A DNA stretch of 64,000 nucleotides, from contig JAFIDK010000002.1 in NCBI GenBank assembly GCA_017051695.1, positions 744,001 through 808,000 of the forward strand. The letters are read 5' to 3'. Positions 1-9,261 of this stretch are shown here, piece after piece. Below the pieces are notes generated by a model. That model was given only the letters and a program-made list of their open reading frames with translations. It was not told where the DNA came from and searched no databases. The stretch comes from Algoriphagus aestuarii (GTDB taxonomy: Bacteria > Bacteroidota > Bacteroidia > Cytophagales > Cyclobacteriaceae). Positions within the stretch are counted from its first letter, which is position 1; every line of letters begins with the position of its first letter. Made by a program: the position numbers and the translations under genes.

Positions 1-1
1 T

Positions 2-400
2 GAAGGAGGTAGAGATTACATTTCTATGAGATTGGCAGACACATACCTTCTTCTTGCTGAAGCTCAGTTCCGTCAAGGTAAGATTGCAGAAGCAACAAAA
101 AACATCAATATCATTAGAAGAAGAGCTGCATACCCAGGCAAAGAAGCTGAAATGGAGATCTCTGAATCTGAATTGACATTCGAATTTATCACTGAAGAAA
201 GAGAAAGAGAATTGATTGGTGAGCAAAGTAGATGGTTGGATTTGAAGCGTTGGGGCATTCTAATTGAGCGGGTTAAAAAGTATAACCCTCAAGGTGCTCC
301 AAACATCCAAGACTTCCACGTTTTGAGACCGATTCCACAAAACCAGATAGATAGAGCGGAAGGTGGTGCATCTGCATTCCCACAAAATCCGGGTTATTAA
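2..400 (+). CDS. SusD/RagB-family outer-membrane lipoprotein, C-terminal part (5' end outside the window)
   Basis: The frame is open from the first bases, so this is the 3' end of a longer gene. The visible 132 residues begin EGGRDYISMRLADTYLLLAEA, which is the hallmark of the last SusD helical repeat (R-x-A-D-x-Y-L-x-x-A-E). They continue with the LIGEQSRWLDLKRWG segment and end in NPGY, as SusD proteins do. SusD proteins sit on the cell surface and bind glycans on top of a SusC TonB-dependent transporter. The SusC partner would be upstream, outside the window. The glycan cannot be told from this fragment, but the uronate-catabolism operon 1.3 kb downstream makes a uronic-acid-containing polysaccharide a reasonable guess. 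A strong terminator follows 20 bp after the stop. Confidence 0.93.
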   Translation, partial: EGGRDYISMRLADTYLLLAEAQFRQGKIAEATKNINIIRRRAAYPGKEAEMEISESELTFEFITEERERELIGEQSRWLDLKRWGILIERVKKYNPQGAPNIQDFHVLRPIPQNQIDRAEGGASAFPQNPGY

Positions 401-421
401 TTGTTGATAGGGTTGTTATTT

Positions 422-454
422 AAAAAGCTGTTCTGGAGTCCAGGACAGCTTTTT
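422..454. terminator. Bidirectional intrinsic terminator between susD and the LacI-type gene
   Basis: An AAAAAGCTGT-TCTGG arm pairs with CCAGG-ACAGCTTTTT around a 3-base loop, with one G-U pair. Runs of A on the left and T on the right let it act on both strands, ending susD (+) and the convergent regulator (-). Confidence 0.85.
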
Positions 455-519
455 TTGTCTTTTTCATGCAATCCTAAAAAAGAAAAACCCTACCCCAATA
501 AAACTATTCTTTCAAACCC

Positions 520-1542
520 TTATTCTGCTAAAGTGGATTCCCGAATTATCAATTTTGAAGGGATTGTAATCACTTCATTGGGAAGATCGGGCTGATTTGG
601 TTTCGTTAGTTTTTTGATCAAAATCTTTGCACACTCCTCACCTATTGTGCATGCTGGCTGGATTATCGTGGTAAGTGAAGGGTTTAACAGTCCCGCTATT
701 CCCATATTCGAAAAACTGATTACTTTTAACTCTCCCGGTATTCTCATTTTCAATTTTTTGGCAGCATGATAACTCGCCAAAGCCAATTTTTCTACAGAAG
801 CCAAAATCCCATCCGGTCTATCTGCCCGACTCAATAACTCTGTCAATATCTCAATATTGGTTTCTTCCTTTTGGCAACAGACTTTGCTAAATGCTGGATT
901 GTGTTCAATTCCAGCCTCTTTTAATGCTGCCAAAAACCCTCTATGTCTTTCCTTTGTGATAGAAATATCCTCTGATAGCATCAAAAAGGCAGGTCTTTTA
1001 CAGCCTTGCTGGATGAGATGCCTTGTTGCCTCTAGTGTACTTTGGAAATCGTTTGTGATAAATTTCGTCGTAGGGATTTCGCTGCAGATTCTGTCAAAAA
1101 ACAAAATCGGAAGACCTCGATCATAAAGCTTTTTAAGGTGTGAAATATCGCTTGTCTGACTCGAAATGGACATAACTATTGCATCTGCCCTCCCGTTTAG
1201 CAGCAGATTGACGATTTTTTTCTCTTTCTCTAAATCTTCATGGGTGCTATAGACGAGTAAATGATACCCATGCTCCTGAGTGATAGACTCGATTCCATCC
1301 ATCACCTGTGCAAAAAAGTTATTGATCCTTTCCGGGATAATCACAGCAATGGTTTTACTCTTATTTTCCCTTAAACTTCGGGCAAATGGGTTGGGGTGGT
1401 AGTTTAGCTTTTCAGCCATACTCAGCACCCTTTTTTTGGTCTGTTCACTTATTTCATAGCTATCATTCAGTGCACGCGAAACTGTAGACGGGGCAAGATT
1501 AAGTTCAGCTGCAAGTTCTTTAAGACTTATACCAGAAACCAT
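520..1542 (-). CDS. LacI/GalR-family transcriptional regulator, likely of the uronate operon
   Basis: The 340-residue length is standard for the family. An N-terminal helix-turn-helix (ISLKELAAELNLAPSTVSRA, about residues 5-24) and hinge helix (YHPNPFARSLR) are followed by a periplasmic-binding-protein-like effector domain that starts at TIAVIIPE. It is divergent from uxaC with 176 bp between the start codons, and a PurR-like palindrome lies in that gap (1629-1642). By neighbourhood it probably senses a hexuronate or a breakdown intermediate and controls the operon at 1719-5812 as well as itself. The effector is inferred from context only. Confidence 0.9.
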   Translation of the reverse strand: MVSGISLKELAAELNLAPSTVSRALNDSYEISEQTKKRVLSMAEKLNYHPNPFARSLRENKSKTIAVIIPERINNFFAQVMDGIESITQEHGYHLLVYSTHEDLEKEKKIVNLLLNGRADAIVMSISSQTSDISHLKKLYDRGLPILFFDRICSEIPTTKFITNDFQSTLEATRHLIQQGCKRPAFLMLSEDISITKERHRGFLAALKEAGIEHNPAFSKVCCQKEETNIEILTELLSRADRPDGILASVEKLALASYHAAKKLKMRIPGELKVISFSNMGIAGLLNPSLTTIIQPACTIGEECAKILIKKLTKPNQPDLPNEVITIPSKLIIRESTLAE

Positions 1543-1628
1543 TTTTAAAATTTATTTAGGGTTATTGCAAATAGGGATTGAAAATACAAAGCTTCCTCCT
1601 TATTCTTTCTATACCTCTTATATAATTT

Positions 1629-1642
1629 CGAAAACGTTTGCG
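1629..1642. promoter_or_regulatory. Candidate LacI-family operator
   Basis: CGAAAACGTTTGCG is a 14-bp palindrome with six of seven pairs matching around a central CG. Read on the minus strand it matches the classical PurR/LacI-family operator pattern (ACGCAAACGTTTTCG) almost base for base. It lies 77 bp before the uxaC start and 87 bp from the regulator start, so it could control both genes. Confidence 0.65.
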
Positions 1643-1718
1643 TATTTCTTCATTTTTTTAGGCCCAATTCAGGGTAAATTGAACTTTCTAACAATCTATA
1701 AGACGCTCACCCTCTGTT

Positions 1719-3164
1719 ATGCAAACTTTGGAAATTAAACAGGCTTTTTTGTCAAAGGATTTTCTTTTACAAAATAAATTTTCAAGCATCCTTTATCATA
1801 CTTATGCTGAATCCCAGCCAATTATTGATTATCATAATCATTTGCCACCTTCAGAAATAAACAGCGATAAGAAATTTGAAAATATCACAAAAATCTGGCT
1901 GGCTGGAGATCATTACAAATGGAGGGCAATGAGAACCCTTGGTATCCAGGAAAAATATATTACCGGATCCGCAAGTGATCGGGATAAATTCAGAATGTGG
2001 GCGGAAGCTGTCCCTTATACACTACGAAACCCTCTGTACCATTGGACACATTTGGAGCTGAAAAGATACTTCGGTATAGATGAATTGCTGACTGCGGATA
2101 ATGCAGACAGGATATTTGATCAAACTTCCGAAATGCTTCAAGGGGACGATTTCTCAGCTTGTTCCTTGTTGGAAAAAATGAATGTCGAAGTAGTTTGCTC
2201 CACAGACGATCCTTGTGATAGTCTTTCTGATCATGTAGAATTCAGTAAAAAAGGAAAATCAGTGGCCATGTATTCGGCTTTTCGACCTGATAAATCATAC
2301 GCCGTTGATAATCCAGAGGCCTATTGCCAATACATTGCCAAGCTAGGTAAATTGGGAATTGGTAAAAATATCGAATCCTTTGCCGAATTAATTCAGGCTT
2401 TAAAAAACCGGGTAGATTACTTTCACGACCGTGGAAGTAGAATATCTGATCATGGATTAGAGCAACTTTTCTACTTCGAAAGTGACTTGTCTTATGACAT
2501 GGATGGATTGATCAATTCTCTTAAATCCGGAAATCGTCTATTACCTGATCAGGTCAGTTTCTTTAAGTTCAGAGTATTGAAAGAGCTTTCAAAAATGTAC
2601 CATGAAAAAGGATGGGTGCAACAATTTCACTTGGGTGCTTTGAGAAATACCAATGATCGAATGCTGCAAGAATTAGGACCTGATACCGGATTTGATTCTA
2701 TAGGTGATTTTGATCAAGCGAAAGCATTGGCTCAATTTCTAAATGCTCTGGATTCCACAAATCAACTGACCAAAACCATTCTATACAACTTAAACCCTCG
2801 GGACAATGAGGTGATGGCTACGATGATCGGAAATTTCAACGACGGGTCAATCAAAGGAAAAATCCAATTTGGATCAGGCTGGTGGTACATGGATCAAAAA
2901 GATGGTATGGAAAAACAGATCAATACACTTTCTAATATGGGAATCGTAAGTTGTTTTATTGGAATGTTAACAGACTCCAGAAGTTTTCTTTCTTTCCCAA
3001 GACATGAATATTTCCGAAGGATACTTTGCAACCTATTCGGGAAAGATGTCGAAAACGGAGAATTACCTTGGGACGAAGCTTGGTTAGGAAAAATTATCCA
3101 GGACATTTGTTATGGAAATGCCAGAAATTACTTTGACTTCAGTCCAAAAAACATAAAACTTTAA
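1719..3164 (+). CDS. uxaC: Glucuronate (uronate) isomerase
   Basis: Converts D-glucuronate to D-fructuronate (or D-galacturonate to D-tagaturonate), the first cytoplasmic step of hexuronate catabolism. The 481-residue product has the UxaC N-terminus with the metal-binding PIIDYHNHLPP motif (about residues 34-44), then WLAGDHYKWRAMRTLG, a QFHLGALRNTN segment and, near the C-terminus, FGSGWWYMDQKDGMEKQ and the LTDSRSFLSFPRHEYFRR block. These are all diagnostic of this amidohydrolase-superfamily enzyme. It is the first gene of the operon: the SDR starts 2 bp after its stop. It is probably controlled by the divergent LacI-type regulator. Confidence 0.96.
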   Translation: MQTLEIKQAFLSKDFLLQNKFSSILYHTYAESQPIIDYHNHLPPSEINSDKKFENITKIWLAGDHYKWRAMRTLGIQEKYITGSASDRDKFRMWAEAVPYTLRNPLYHWTHLELKRYFGIDELLTADNADRIFDQTSEMLQGDDFSACSLLEKMNVEVVCSTDDPCDSLSDHVEFSKKGKSVAMYSAFRPDKSYAVDNPEAYCQYIAKLGKLGIGKNIESFAELIQALKNRVDYFHDRGSRISDHGLEQLFYFESDLSYDMDGLINSLKSGNRLLPDQVSFFKFRVLKELSKMYHEKGWVQQFHLGALRNTNDRMLQELGPDTGFDSIGDFDQAKALAQFLNALDSTNQLTKTILYNLNPRDNEVMATMIGNFNDGSIKGKIQFGSGWWYMDQKDGMEKQINTLSNMGIVSCFIGMLTDSRSFLSFPRHEYFRRILCNLFGKDVENGELPWDEAWLGKIIQDICYGNARNYFDFSPKNIKL

Positions 3165-3166
3165 TT

Positions 3167-3985
3167 ATGAGTATTAATTTATTTTCTCTTCAAGGGAAAA
3201 AAATTGCCTTTTCTGGAGCCACTGGAGTTTTGGGAAAATCAATGAGTTACCATCTGGCCGATCAGGGAGCAGATCTACTAATCATCGGTAGGACCAAATC
3301 TAAAGTAGATGACTTGGTAGCGGAAATCACTTCAAATGGAGGAAAAGCTTGGGGTTATGAGGCAGATGTGACTGATGAACCTGCATTAAAAAGGATTTTG
3401 ACTCAAATAGAATCAGACCATGGCTATCTAGACGTTTTGATCAATGCTGCCGGAGGCAATATGCCAGGTGCAGTGATCACTCCAAACCAAAGCTTTTTAG
3501 ACCTGGATACAGATTCTTTGAAAAAAGTAGTGGATCTCAATTATCTGGGTACTGTCCTACCCACAAAGATTCTACTTCCATTGATGCTTAAAAAGAATCA
3601 AGGTAATATTCTGAATATAAGCTCAATGGCAGCTAGCAGACCAATGACACGAGTTTTGGGATATGCCTCTGCAAAAGCAGCAATTGATAATTTCACCAAG
3701 TTTCTTTCAGTAGAACTTTGCGCAAAACATGGAGCCGGTTTTAGAGTAAATGCAATTGCCCCAGGTTTCTTTTTAACAGAACAAAACAGGTCCTTATTGA
3801 CAGAAACAGATGGTAGCCTGACTCAAAGAGGTATGCAAATTAAAACCCATACTCCAATGGAAAGATTTGGGAAGCCTGAAGATCTTTTAGGTGCCCTGCA
3901 ATGGCTTTGCAGTGATGCCTCTGAGTTTGTAACTGGTACAATCGTACCTGTAGATGGAGGGTTTTCTGCCTATTCAGGGGTCTGA
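3167..3985 (+). CDS. Short-chain dehydrogenase, likely D-mannonate oxidoreductase (fructuronate reductase)
   Basis: This 272-residue Rossmann protein has the SDR nucleotide motif (SGATGVLGKS, about residues 16-25), NAAGG (about 90-94), the catalytic Ser in NISSMAAS and Tyr-x-x-x-Lys in YASAKAAI, and a C-terminal PVDGGFSAYSGV. Between uxaC and uxuA it fills the missing step, reducing D-fructuronate to D-mannonate with NAD(P)H. This is the SDR type seen in Bacillus YjmF rather than the long-chain UxuB family of Escherichia coli. Substrate assignment rests on operon position. It is translated almost directly after uxaC. Confidence 0.85.
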   Translation: MSINLFSLQGKKIAFSGATGVLGKSMSYHLADQGADLLIIGRTKSKVDDLVAEITSNGGKAWGYEADVTDEPALKRILTQIESDHGYLDVLINAAGGNMPGAVITPNQSFLDLDTDSLKKVVDLNYLGTVLPTKILLPLMLKKNQGNILNISSMAASRPMTRVLGYASAKAAIDNFTKFLSVELCAKHGAGFRVNAIAPGFFLTEQNRSLLTETDGSLTQRGMQIKTHTPMERFGKPEDLLGALQWLCSDASEFVTGTIVPVDGGFSAYSGV

Positions 3986-4067
3986 TTCATTCTCCAGAAC
4001 TTACTAGCTTAAAACTTCTCAAGTTCATCAAAATTAAAAACAACTTCAATTCATAAACCTAAGAAGT

Positions 4068-5243
4068 ATGGCCTATAAAATGGAACAAACCATGCGCTGG
4101 TATGGTCCAAACGACCCGGTATCTCTCCAGGATATCCTTCAAGCCGGTGCTACCGGTATTGTCACAGCACTGCATCATATTCCAAATGGAGAGATTTGGA
4201 GTCCTGAAGAAATCAAAATCAGGAAAGATATCATAGAAAGTGCCGGCCTGACTTGGTCGGTGGTCGAGTCGATACCAGTTCACGAAAAGATAAAAACAAG
4301 AACCGGCAACTTTCAGAAATTGATAGAGAATTACAAGCAAAGTATCCGAAATCTTGCTGCAGCAGGAGTTCATACTGTTTGTTATAATTTCATGCCTATT
4401 TTAGATTGGACGAGAACGGACCTTTTCCATACATTGCCAAATGGTGCCAAAGCCCTTCTGTTTGAAAAGAAAGCAGTACAGGCTTTTGATTTGTTTATTC
4501 TTAAAAGAACCGGAGCAGAATCAGAATATAGTCCCGAAGAGGTACAGGAAATCAAAGCTTATTACGATGCACTAACTCCGGAAAAGCACCAGTTGATAAT
4601 TGACAATATTCTTAAAGGACTACCTGGTTCTGAAATTGGATATACGCTGGAAGAGTTTAAAGAAATGCTGAAAACCTATTCAGGAATCGACGCCACAAAA
4701 CTGGCAGAGCACCTGAAGCTTTTTCTTGATGAAATCGTACCTGTGGCAGAAGAAAACAGCGTATTTCTGGCAATCCATCCAGATGATCCTCCTTTCCCTA
4801 TATTTGGCTTGCCTAGAGTGGTTTCTGTCGCAGCAGATGCCAGAAGATTAATCACCGATCAGCCAAGTCCCTTTAATGGTCTGACTTTCTGTACTGGATC
4901 CTATGGAGTAAGACCTGATAACGATTTGCCAGCCATGGTTGCAGAATTTGGTGATCACATTCATTTTATCCACTTGAGAAGTACCAGAAGAAAAGAAAAT
5001 GGAGATTTTTTTGAGGATAATCATTTAGATGGCGATGTACCAATGGAAGCAGTAATTGATGAAATCTTGAAAGTACAGGAAAAAAGAGGCAAATCACTTC
5101 CTATGCGGCCTGACCATGGCCATCAGATGCTGGACGACCTGAACAAAAAGACCAATGCTGGATATTCAGCCATTGGCAGATTGAAAGGTCTAGCCGAAAT
5201 CCGAGGGGTGGAAGCTGCCTTACTTTATACAAAGTCCAAATGA
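4068..5243 (+). CDS. uxuA: Mannonate dehydratase
   Basis: Dehydrates D-mannonate to 2-keto-3-deoxygluconate in the cytoplasm, using a divalent metal. The product has the characteristic [16 protein letters not shown] start, [44 protein letters not shown] and [12 protein letters not shown] motifs of UxuA (TIM barrel). At 391 residues it has the family's usual length. An alternative start at 4080 gives the N-terminus common in homologues and is equally plausible. The stop overlaps the next start by 4 bp (ATGA), which indicates translational coupling. Confidence 0.97.
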   Translation: MAYKMEQTMRWYGPNDPVSLQDILQAGATGIVTALHHIPNGEIWSPEEIKIRKDIIESAGLTWSVVESIPVHEKIKTRTGNFQKLIENYKQSIRNLAAAGVHTVCYNFMPILDWTRTDLFHTLPNGAKALLFEKKAVQAFDLFILKRTGAESEYSPEEVQEIKAYYDALTPEKHQLIIDNILKGLPGSEIGYTLEEFKEMLKTYSGIDATKLAEHLKLFLDEIVPVAEENSVFLAIHPDDPPFPIFGLPRVVSVAADARRLITDQPSPFNGLTFCTGSYGVRPDNDLPAMVAEFGDHIHFIHLRSTRRKENGDFFEDNHLDGDVPMEAVIDEILKVQEKRGKSLPMRPDHGHQMLDDLNKKTNAGYSAIGRLKGLAEIRGVEAALLYTKSK

Positions 5244-5812
5244 CAGAAAAAGAGAAAATGCTTGCAGGAAAATGGTATCTGGCTGCGGACCCCGAGTTGG
5301 CTTCAGAACGTATGCATGCACGCAAACTCTTAAAACAATTGAATGATTCCGACCCTGAGGAAATAGATCTTCGGGTCGGAGTGGTCAAAAAACTGTTAGG
5401 AAAATCAGGAAAAAACGCCTGGATCGAACCTCCTTTTTTCTGTGATTACGGCTATAATATCGAAGTGGGAGATGATTGTTTTTTTAACTTCAATTGTGTT
5501 TTCTTAGACGTAACTCCCATAAAAATCGGTGACCGGGTTTTAATCGCTCCTAATGTTCAAATTTATGCTGCCACCCACCCTACAGATGCCAAAGCAAGAG
5601 GAGAAATGTGGGAATTCGGAAAACCGATTACCATAGGTTCAGATGTCTGGATAGGCGGAAGTTCCGTCATCTGTCCTGGAGTCACGATAGGCGATCGCTC
5701 CATAGTAGCCGCTGGATCGGTAGTGACCAAGGATGTTCCTCCGGGTGTAATAGTCGGTGGAAACCCCGCCAAATACATCAAGGATGTTCCATCTGAGAAA
5801 TATAATCCCTAA
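5240..5812 (+). CDS. Sugar O-acetyltransferase (maltose/galactoside acetyltransferase family)
   Basis: A left-handed beta-helix enzyme of 190 residues. The N-terminal Maa domain ([18 protein letters not shown]) is followed by hexapeptide repeats ([19 protein letters not shown], then [20 protein letters not shown]) and the typical ending [15 protein letters not shown]. It would transfer acetyl from acetyl-CoA to a sugar. The start overlaps the uxuA stop, so it belongs to the uronate operon. It may detoxify or acetylate sugars released with the uronate; the acceptor is unknown. Confidence 0.9.
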   Translation: MTEKEKMLAGKWYLAADPELASERMHARKLLKQLNDSDPEEIDLRVGVVKKLLGKSGKNAWIEPPFFCDYGYNIEVGDDCFFNFNCVFLDVTPIKIGDRVLIAPNVQIYAATHPTDAKARGEMWEFGKPITIGSDVWIGGSSVICPGVTIGDRSIVAAGSVVTKDVPPGVIVGGNPAKYIKDVPSEKYNP

Positions 5813-5904
5813 TAATTTAAGAAAAGGTAAATTGAGCGAATTCAGATTTACTATGGAATTTCTCCTAAAAAATTATCTTACCTGTTAAATGAAAAACATT
5901 TCCT

Positions 5905-5912
5905 TATTTTTG
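5905..5912 (+). promoter_or_regulatory. Possible -7 box of the UDP-glucuronate decarboxylase promoter
   Basis: TATTTTTG fits the Bacteroidota -7 consensus TANNTTTG and lies 33 bp before the start codon at 5946. No good -33 TTTG is found at the right distance, so support is weak. Confidence 0.3.
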
Positions 5913-5945
5913 ACGGATCAAGTTTTTATCTTTTGAATTAAATAA

Positions 5946-6878
5946 ATGAAAAGAGTTTTAGTCAGTGGCGGAGGAGGATTCCTGGGAAGCCATCTTTGTG
6001 ATCGATTGTTGAAAGAAGGAAATGAAGTCTTGTGCGTTGACAATTTTTTCACAGGCAATCGAAGAAATATTCATCACCTGCTTGATAATAAGAATTTTGA
6101 ATTGCTGAGACATGACGTCACCCATCCGCTCTATGTAGAAGTGGATGAAATCTACAATCTCGCATGTCCTGCATCTCCTATTCATTACCAATTTGACCCG
6201 GTACAGACCACAAAAACCTCTGTAATCGGTGCAATGAATATGCTTGGTTTGGCAAAGAGGTTGAAAATCAAAATTCTCCAAGCCAGTACTTCGGAGGTCT
6301 ACGGTGACCCGGAAATTCATCCTCAACCAGAATCTTATCGGGGAAATGTCAATACTTTAGGGCCAAGGGCATGTTATGACGAAGGAAAAAGATGTGCTGA
6401 AACTTTGTTCTTTGACTATCATCGCCAGCATAGAGTAGCTATCAAAGTCATGAGGATTTTCAATACTTATGGCCCAAGAATGCATCCAAATGATGGTCGT
6501 GTGGTTAGTAATTTCATCGTCCAGGCTTTGAAAAACCAGGATATCACCATCTATGGAGATGGAAAACAAACCAGATCCTTCTGTTATGTAGATGATAACA
6601 TCGAAGGTATGTATGGCCTTATGAACAGTAGAGATGGATTCACTGGACCGGTAAACATTGGGAATCCTGGCGAATTCACCATGCTTGAATTAGCTCAATT
6701 AGTGATCGAGCTTACAAATAGCAAAAGTAAGCTGGTCTTTATGCCACTGCCACAGGATGATCCTTTGCAGCGAAAACCTGTGATTGATTTGGCAAAAAAG
6801 GAATTGAACTGGGAGCCAAAAGTTGCTCTAAGGGAAGGCTTGGTTAAGACTATAGAATATTTCGAAGGAATTATTTAA
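5946..6878 (+). CDS. UDP-glucuronate decarboxylase (UDP-xylose synthase)
   Basis: An extended-SDR enzyme of 310 residues. The NAD-binding [10 protein letters not shown] motif is at residues 8-17, [15 protein letters not shown] at about 113-127, and the catalytic [11 protein letters not shown], with Tyr144 and Lys148, is typical of UXS rather than of other epimerases. It oxidatively decarboxylates UDP-glucuronate to UDP-xylose for surface polysaccharide synthesis. It follows the uronate operon after 133 bp and has its own possible promoter, so it is probably separate. It ends at a strong bidirectional terminator. Confidence 0.92.
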   Translation: MKRVLVSGGGGFLGSHLCDRLLKEGNEVLCVDNFFTGNRRNIHHLLDNKNFELLRHDVTHPLYVEVDEIYNLACPASPIHYQFDPVQTTKTSVIGAMNMLGLAKRLKIKILQASTSEVYGDPEIHPQPESYRGNVNTLGPRACYDEGKRCAETLFFDYHRQHRVAIKVMRIFNTYGPRMHPNDGRVVSNFIVQALKNQDITIYGDGKQTRSFCYVDDNIEGMYGLMNSRDGFTGPVNIGNPGEFTMLELAQLVIELTNSKSKLVFMPLPQDDPLQRKPVIDLAKKELNWEPKVALREGLVKTIEYFEGII

Positions 6879-6894
6879 TCAATTAGCTTTAAGT

Positions 6895-6924
6895 AAAAAA
6901 GCCATCCAGTTGGATGGCTTTTTT
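6895..6924. terminator. Bidirectional terminator
   Basis: A perfect AAAAAAGCCATCCA / TGGATGGCTTTTTT hairpin separates the convergent UDP-glucuronate decarboxylase and lipoprotein genes. Confidence 0.9.
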
Positions 6925-7367
6925 CATTTCTTGGCAAATGAATAGCCTGGGCCATCGCAAGGTGTTGCTGAAAAGTTATCCAATCGATTCGAAAATCTCA
7001 ATACCAGTTGCTCGGCATCAGGTTCGCCACAATTGCTAGCAATTGATTCACCAGCAGTGTAGGTTAAATTGACATAAAGCTTCGCATTACTCGAACTATA
7101 CGCTGGTACTTTTTCAGTCAGGTAAATTCCCGAAGCTTCTTTCCGCTCATTTTCATCAAACACTCTTGTCTTTTTAAAAGTCCCATTTGACATAAATTGA
7201 TAGGTCTGAAGATTATCTTCTACGCCTTCTGTACTCGTCGTTCCTGTCCATGGATTATAAACTTCGACCAATTCCCAACGGCCCACAATATTTCCTGTTT
7301 GTGGGTGTTCGTTTTCACAGGAACAAGCTAAAAAGACGATTGAGCAATAAAATATGAGCTTTTTCAT
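6924..7367 (-). CDS. Small lipoprotein, lipocalin-like
   Basis: The chosen start gives a 147-residue product with a lipoprotein signal (MKKLIFYCSIVFLACSC) and then a globular domain starting GNIVGRWELVEVYNP, a pattern common in Bacteroidota lipocalin-like lipoproteins. A longer reading from 7433 is rejected: it would place the signal peptide inside the protein and would be read through a terminator hairpin (7424-7451). Three conserved-looking cysteines (CENE, NCGEPD, PCDGPG) may form a disulfide. Function is unknown. Confidence 0.8.
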   Translation of the reverse strand: MKKLIFYCSIVFLACSCENEHPQTGNIVGRWELVEVYNPWTGTTSTEGVEDNLQTYQFMSNGTFKKTRVFDENERKEASGIYLTEKVPAYSSSNAKLYVNLTYTAGESIASNCGEPDAEQLVLRFSNRLDNFSATPCDGPGYSFAKK

Positions 7368-7423
7368 TGAGGGTTCCGATTTAATGCCATGACGACTTTT
7401 GATCATTGAATGCAACAAATGAG

Positions 7424-7451
7424 AAAAGCTCATTAGGCAAAATGAGCTTTT
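7424..7451 (-). terminator. Terminator downstream of the acyl-CoA ligase gene
   Basis: AAAAGCTCATT pairs perfectly with AATGAGCTTTT around a 6-base loop, 46 bp after the stop at 7498. It separates that gene from the lipoprotein gene. Confidence 0.75.
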
Positions 7452-7497
7452 TGTACACCAAGGTTTCTGACTTTATATCGGCAAAGTCATGGAAGAA

Positions 7498-9186
7498 TTA
7501 AGCTTTGGACTTGATTTTTTCAGTATGGGCTTCTTTGATTTTTCTTCTGAGGATTTTGCCAACATTTGACTTTGGCAACTCATCTGTAAAGTACACCTCT
7601 TTAGGGATTTTGTAATTTGTCAGAGACTCATGGCAATGTGAAATCACTTGTTGTTCTGTAAGAGATTTGTCCTTTGGCACCACATAGGCCACTACTTTTT
7701 CGGTCGATTTTGGATCTGGCATTCCTATCACACCTACTTCCAAAACTCCTGGACAAGAAGCAATCACATCTTCGATTTCATTTGGATAAACATTAAATCC
7801 TGAAACCAGAATCATTTCTTTTTTTCTATCGACGATCTTGAAAAAACCGTCTTCATCCATGATCCCTATATCACCGGATTTGAACCATTCTCCCCGCATG
7901 ACATCGGCTGTTTCTTTTGGCCTTTTCCAATATCCCTTCATCACTTGGGGGCCTTTGATACAAATTTCTCCTCTCTCCCCTACTTTCAATTCATTTCCTT
8001 CATCATCCATGACTGTCATTTCGGTATTTGGGAGTGGAATACCAATTGTTCCATTTCTTTCAGTCCCATCGATCGGATTACAGGAAGCTACTGGAGAAGT
8101 TTCAGTAAGTCCATACCCTTCTGCAAGTGGAGTTCCGGTCACTTCTTTCCATTTTTCGGCTGTGGCTTTCTGAACAGCCATACCACCTCCAACTGCGATT
8201 TTCAGGTGAGAGAAATCCAGATTCCTGAATGACTCTTGATTCAATAAGCCATTGAAAAGTGTATTGACTCCAGTAAAAACAGAAAACTTCTGTTTGGATA
8301 ATTCTTTGCAAAAAGCTGGCATGTCTCGTGGGTTGGTGATCAACACATTATGAGCCCCTATTTTGAGCATTGCGAGGCAATTTACCGTCAAAGCAAAAAT
8401 ATGATACAAAGGCAAAGCTGTAATTACTACTTCCTCCCGTTCTTTCAATTTCGGTTTCATCCAAGCGGAAATCTGCTGCATATTGGCTATGATATTGCCA
8501 TGAGTCAGTTCAGCACCTTTGGATACTCCTGTTGTGCCACCGGTATATTGTAGAAAAGCCGTGTCGTTAAGTGAAATCTTCGGAGGAACAAATTCATATT
8601 CTGATCCTTGATCCAATGCTGATTTTAAAGTATCAGCACCGGGTAAATGATAACTCGGCACCATCTTTTTCACGTGCTTCACTACCAAATTGACTAAAGT
8701 CCCTTTCAGAAAACCCAACATGTCACCAAGTTCAGTCACAATAATTCTCTTGGTTTGAATTTCAGTCCTGATTTTTTCGAGGTTATGGGCAAAATTGGCA
8801 ACGATAATAATGACATCAGCTCCTGCATCATTAAACTGATGCTTCATTTCTGAAGAAGTATAAAGCGGATTGGTATTTACCACTATCATTCCCGCCCTCA
8901 ATGCACCAAACATTACCACAGGGTATTGCAGGGTATTAGGCATCTGTATCGCTATCCGTGAACCTTGGTCTAATTTTAGGGTATGGATTAGGTAATTTGC
9001 AAAATGAGAAGAAAGCTTATCAAGTTCTGTAAATGAAAGTGTCTTCCCCATGCATTCGTATGCAGTAGCAGAGCCATATTTCTTTACACATTCTTCAAAA
9101 AGTTCCGGTACACTTTGATAAGCTTCACAATTGACATGTTTGTCTACCGATTCCGGATAAAATTTGAACCAGGGAAAATCCTTCAT
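7498..9186 (-). CDS. fadD: Long-chain fatty acid-CoA ligase
   Basis: An AMP-forming synthetase of 562 residues that activates fatty acids to acyl-CoA at the inner membrane. The P-loop-like motif YTGGTTGVSKGAELTH, the EGYGLTETSP motif, GEICIKGPQVMKGYW, the WFKSGDIG motif and DRKKEMILVSGFNVYPNEIE are all present and intact. The C-terminal catalytic lysine lies in LPKSNVGKILRR. Length and motif spacing match FadD. It lies 75 bp downstream of the acyl-CoA dehydrogenase on the same strand, so the two very likely form a beta-oxidation entry operon. Confidence 0.94.
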   Translation of the reverse strand: MKDFPWFKFYPESVDKHVNCEAYQSVPELFEECVKKYGSATAYECMGKTLSFTELDKLSSHFANYLIHTLKLDQGSRIAIQMPNTLQYPVVMFGALRAGMIVVNTNPLYTSSEMKHQFNDAGADVIIIVANFAHNLEKIRTEIQTKRIIVTELGDMLGFLKGTLVNLVVKHVKKMVPSYHLPGADTLKSALDQGSEYEFVPPKISLNDTAFLQYTGGTTGVSKGAELTHGNIIANMQQISAWMKPKLKEREEVVITALPLYHIFALTVNCLAMLKIGAHNVLITNPRDMPAFCKELSKQKFSVFTGVNTLFNGLLNQESFRNLDFSHLKIAVGGGMAVQKATAEKWKEVTGTPLAEGYGLTETSPVASCNPIDGTERNGTIGIPLPNTEMTVMDDEGNELKVGERGEICIKGPQVMKGYWKRPKETADVMRGEWFKSGDIGIMDEDGFFKIVDRKKEMILVSGFNVYPNEIEDVIASCPGVLEVGVIGMPDPKSTEKVVAYVVPKDKSLTEQQVISHCHESLTNYKIPKEVYFTDELPKSNVGKILRRKIKEAHTEKIKSKA

Positions 9187-9261
9187 TATTTCTGTATTTT
9201 GGGTAATCTATTTTTGCTGAATTTGATTAATTTCTCTCGTTTGGACAATGAAATTATCAGA

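Noticed and set aside
401-595. Short plus-strand frame after susD
   Set aside because: It begins in the terminator and overlaps the 3' end of the LacI-type gene; its composition looks random.
7368-7433. N-terminal extension of the small lipoprotein gene to 7433
   Set aside because: It overlaps the terminator hairpin at 7424-7451 and would place a lipoprotein signal peptide 22 residues into the protein.
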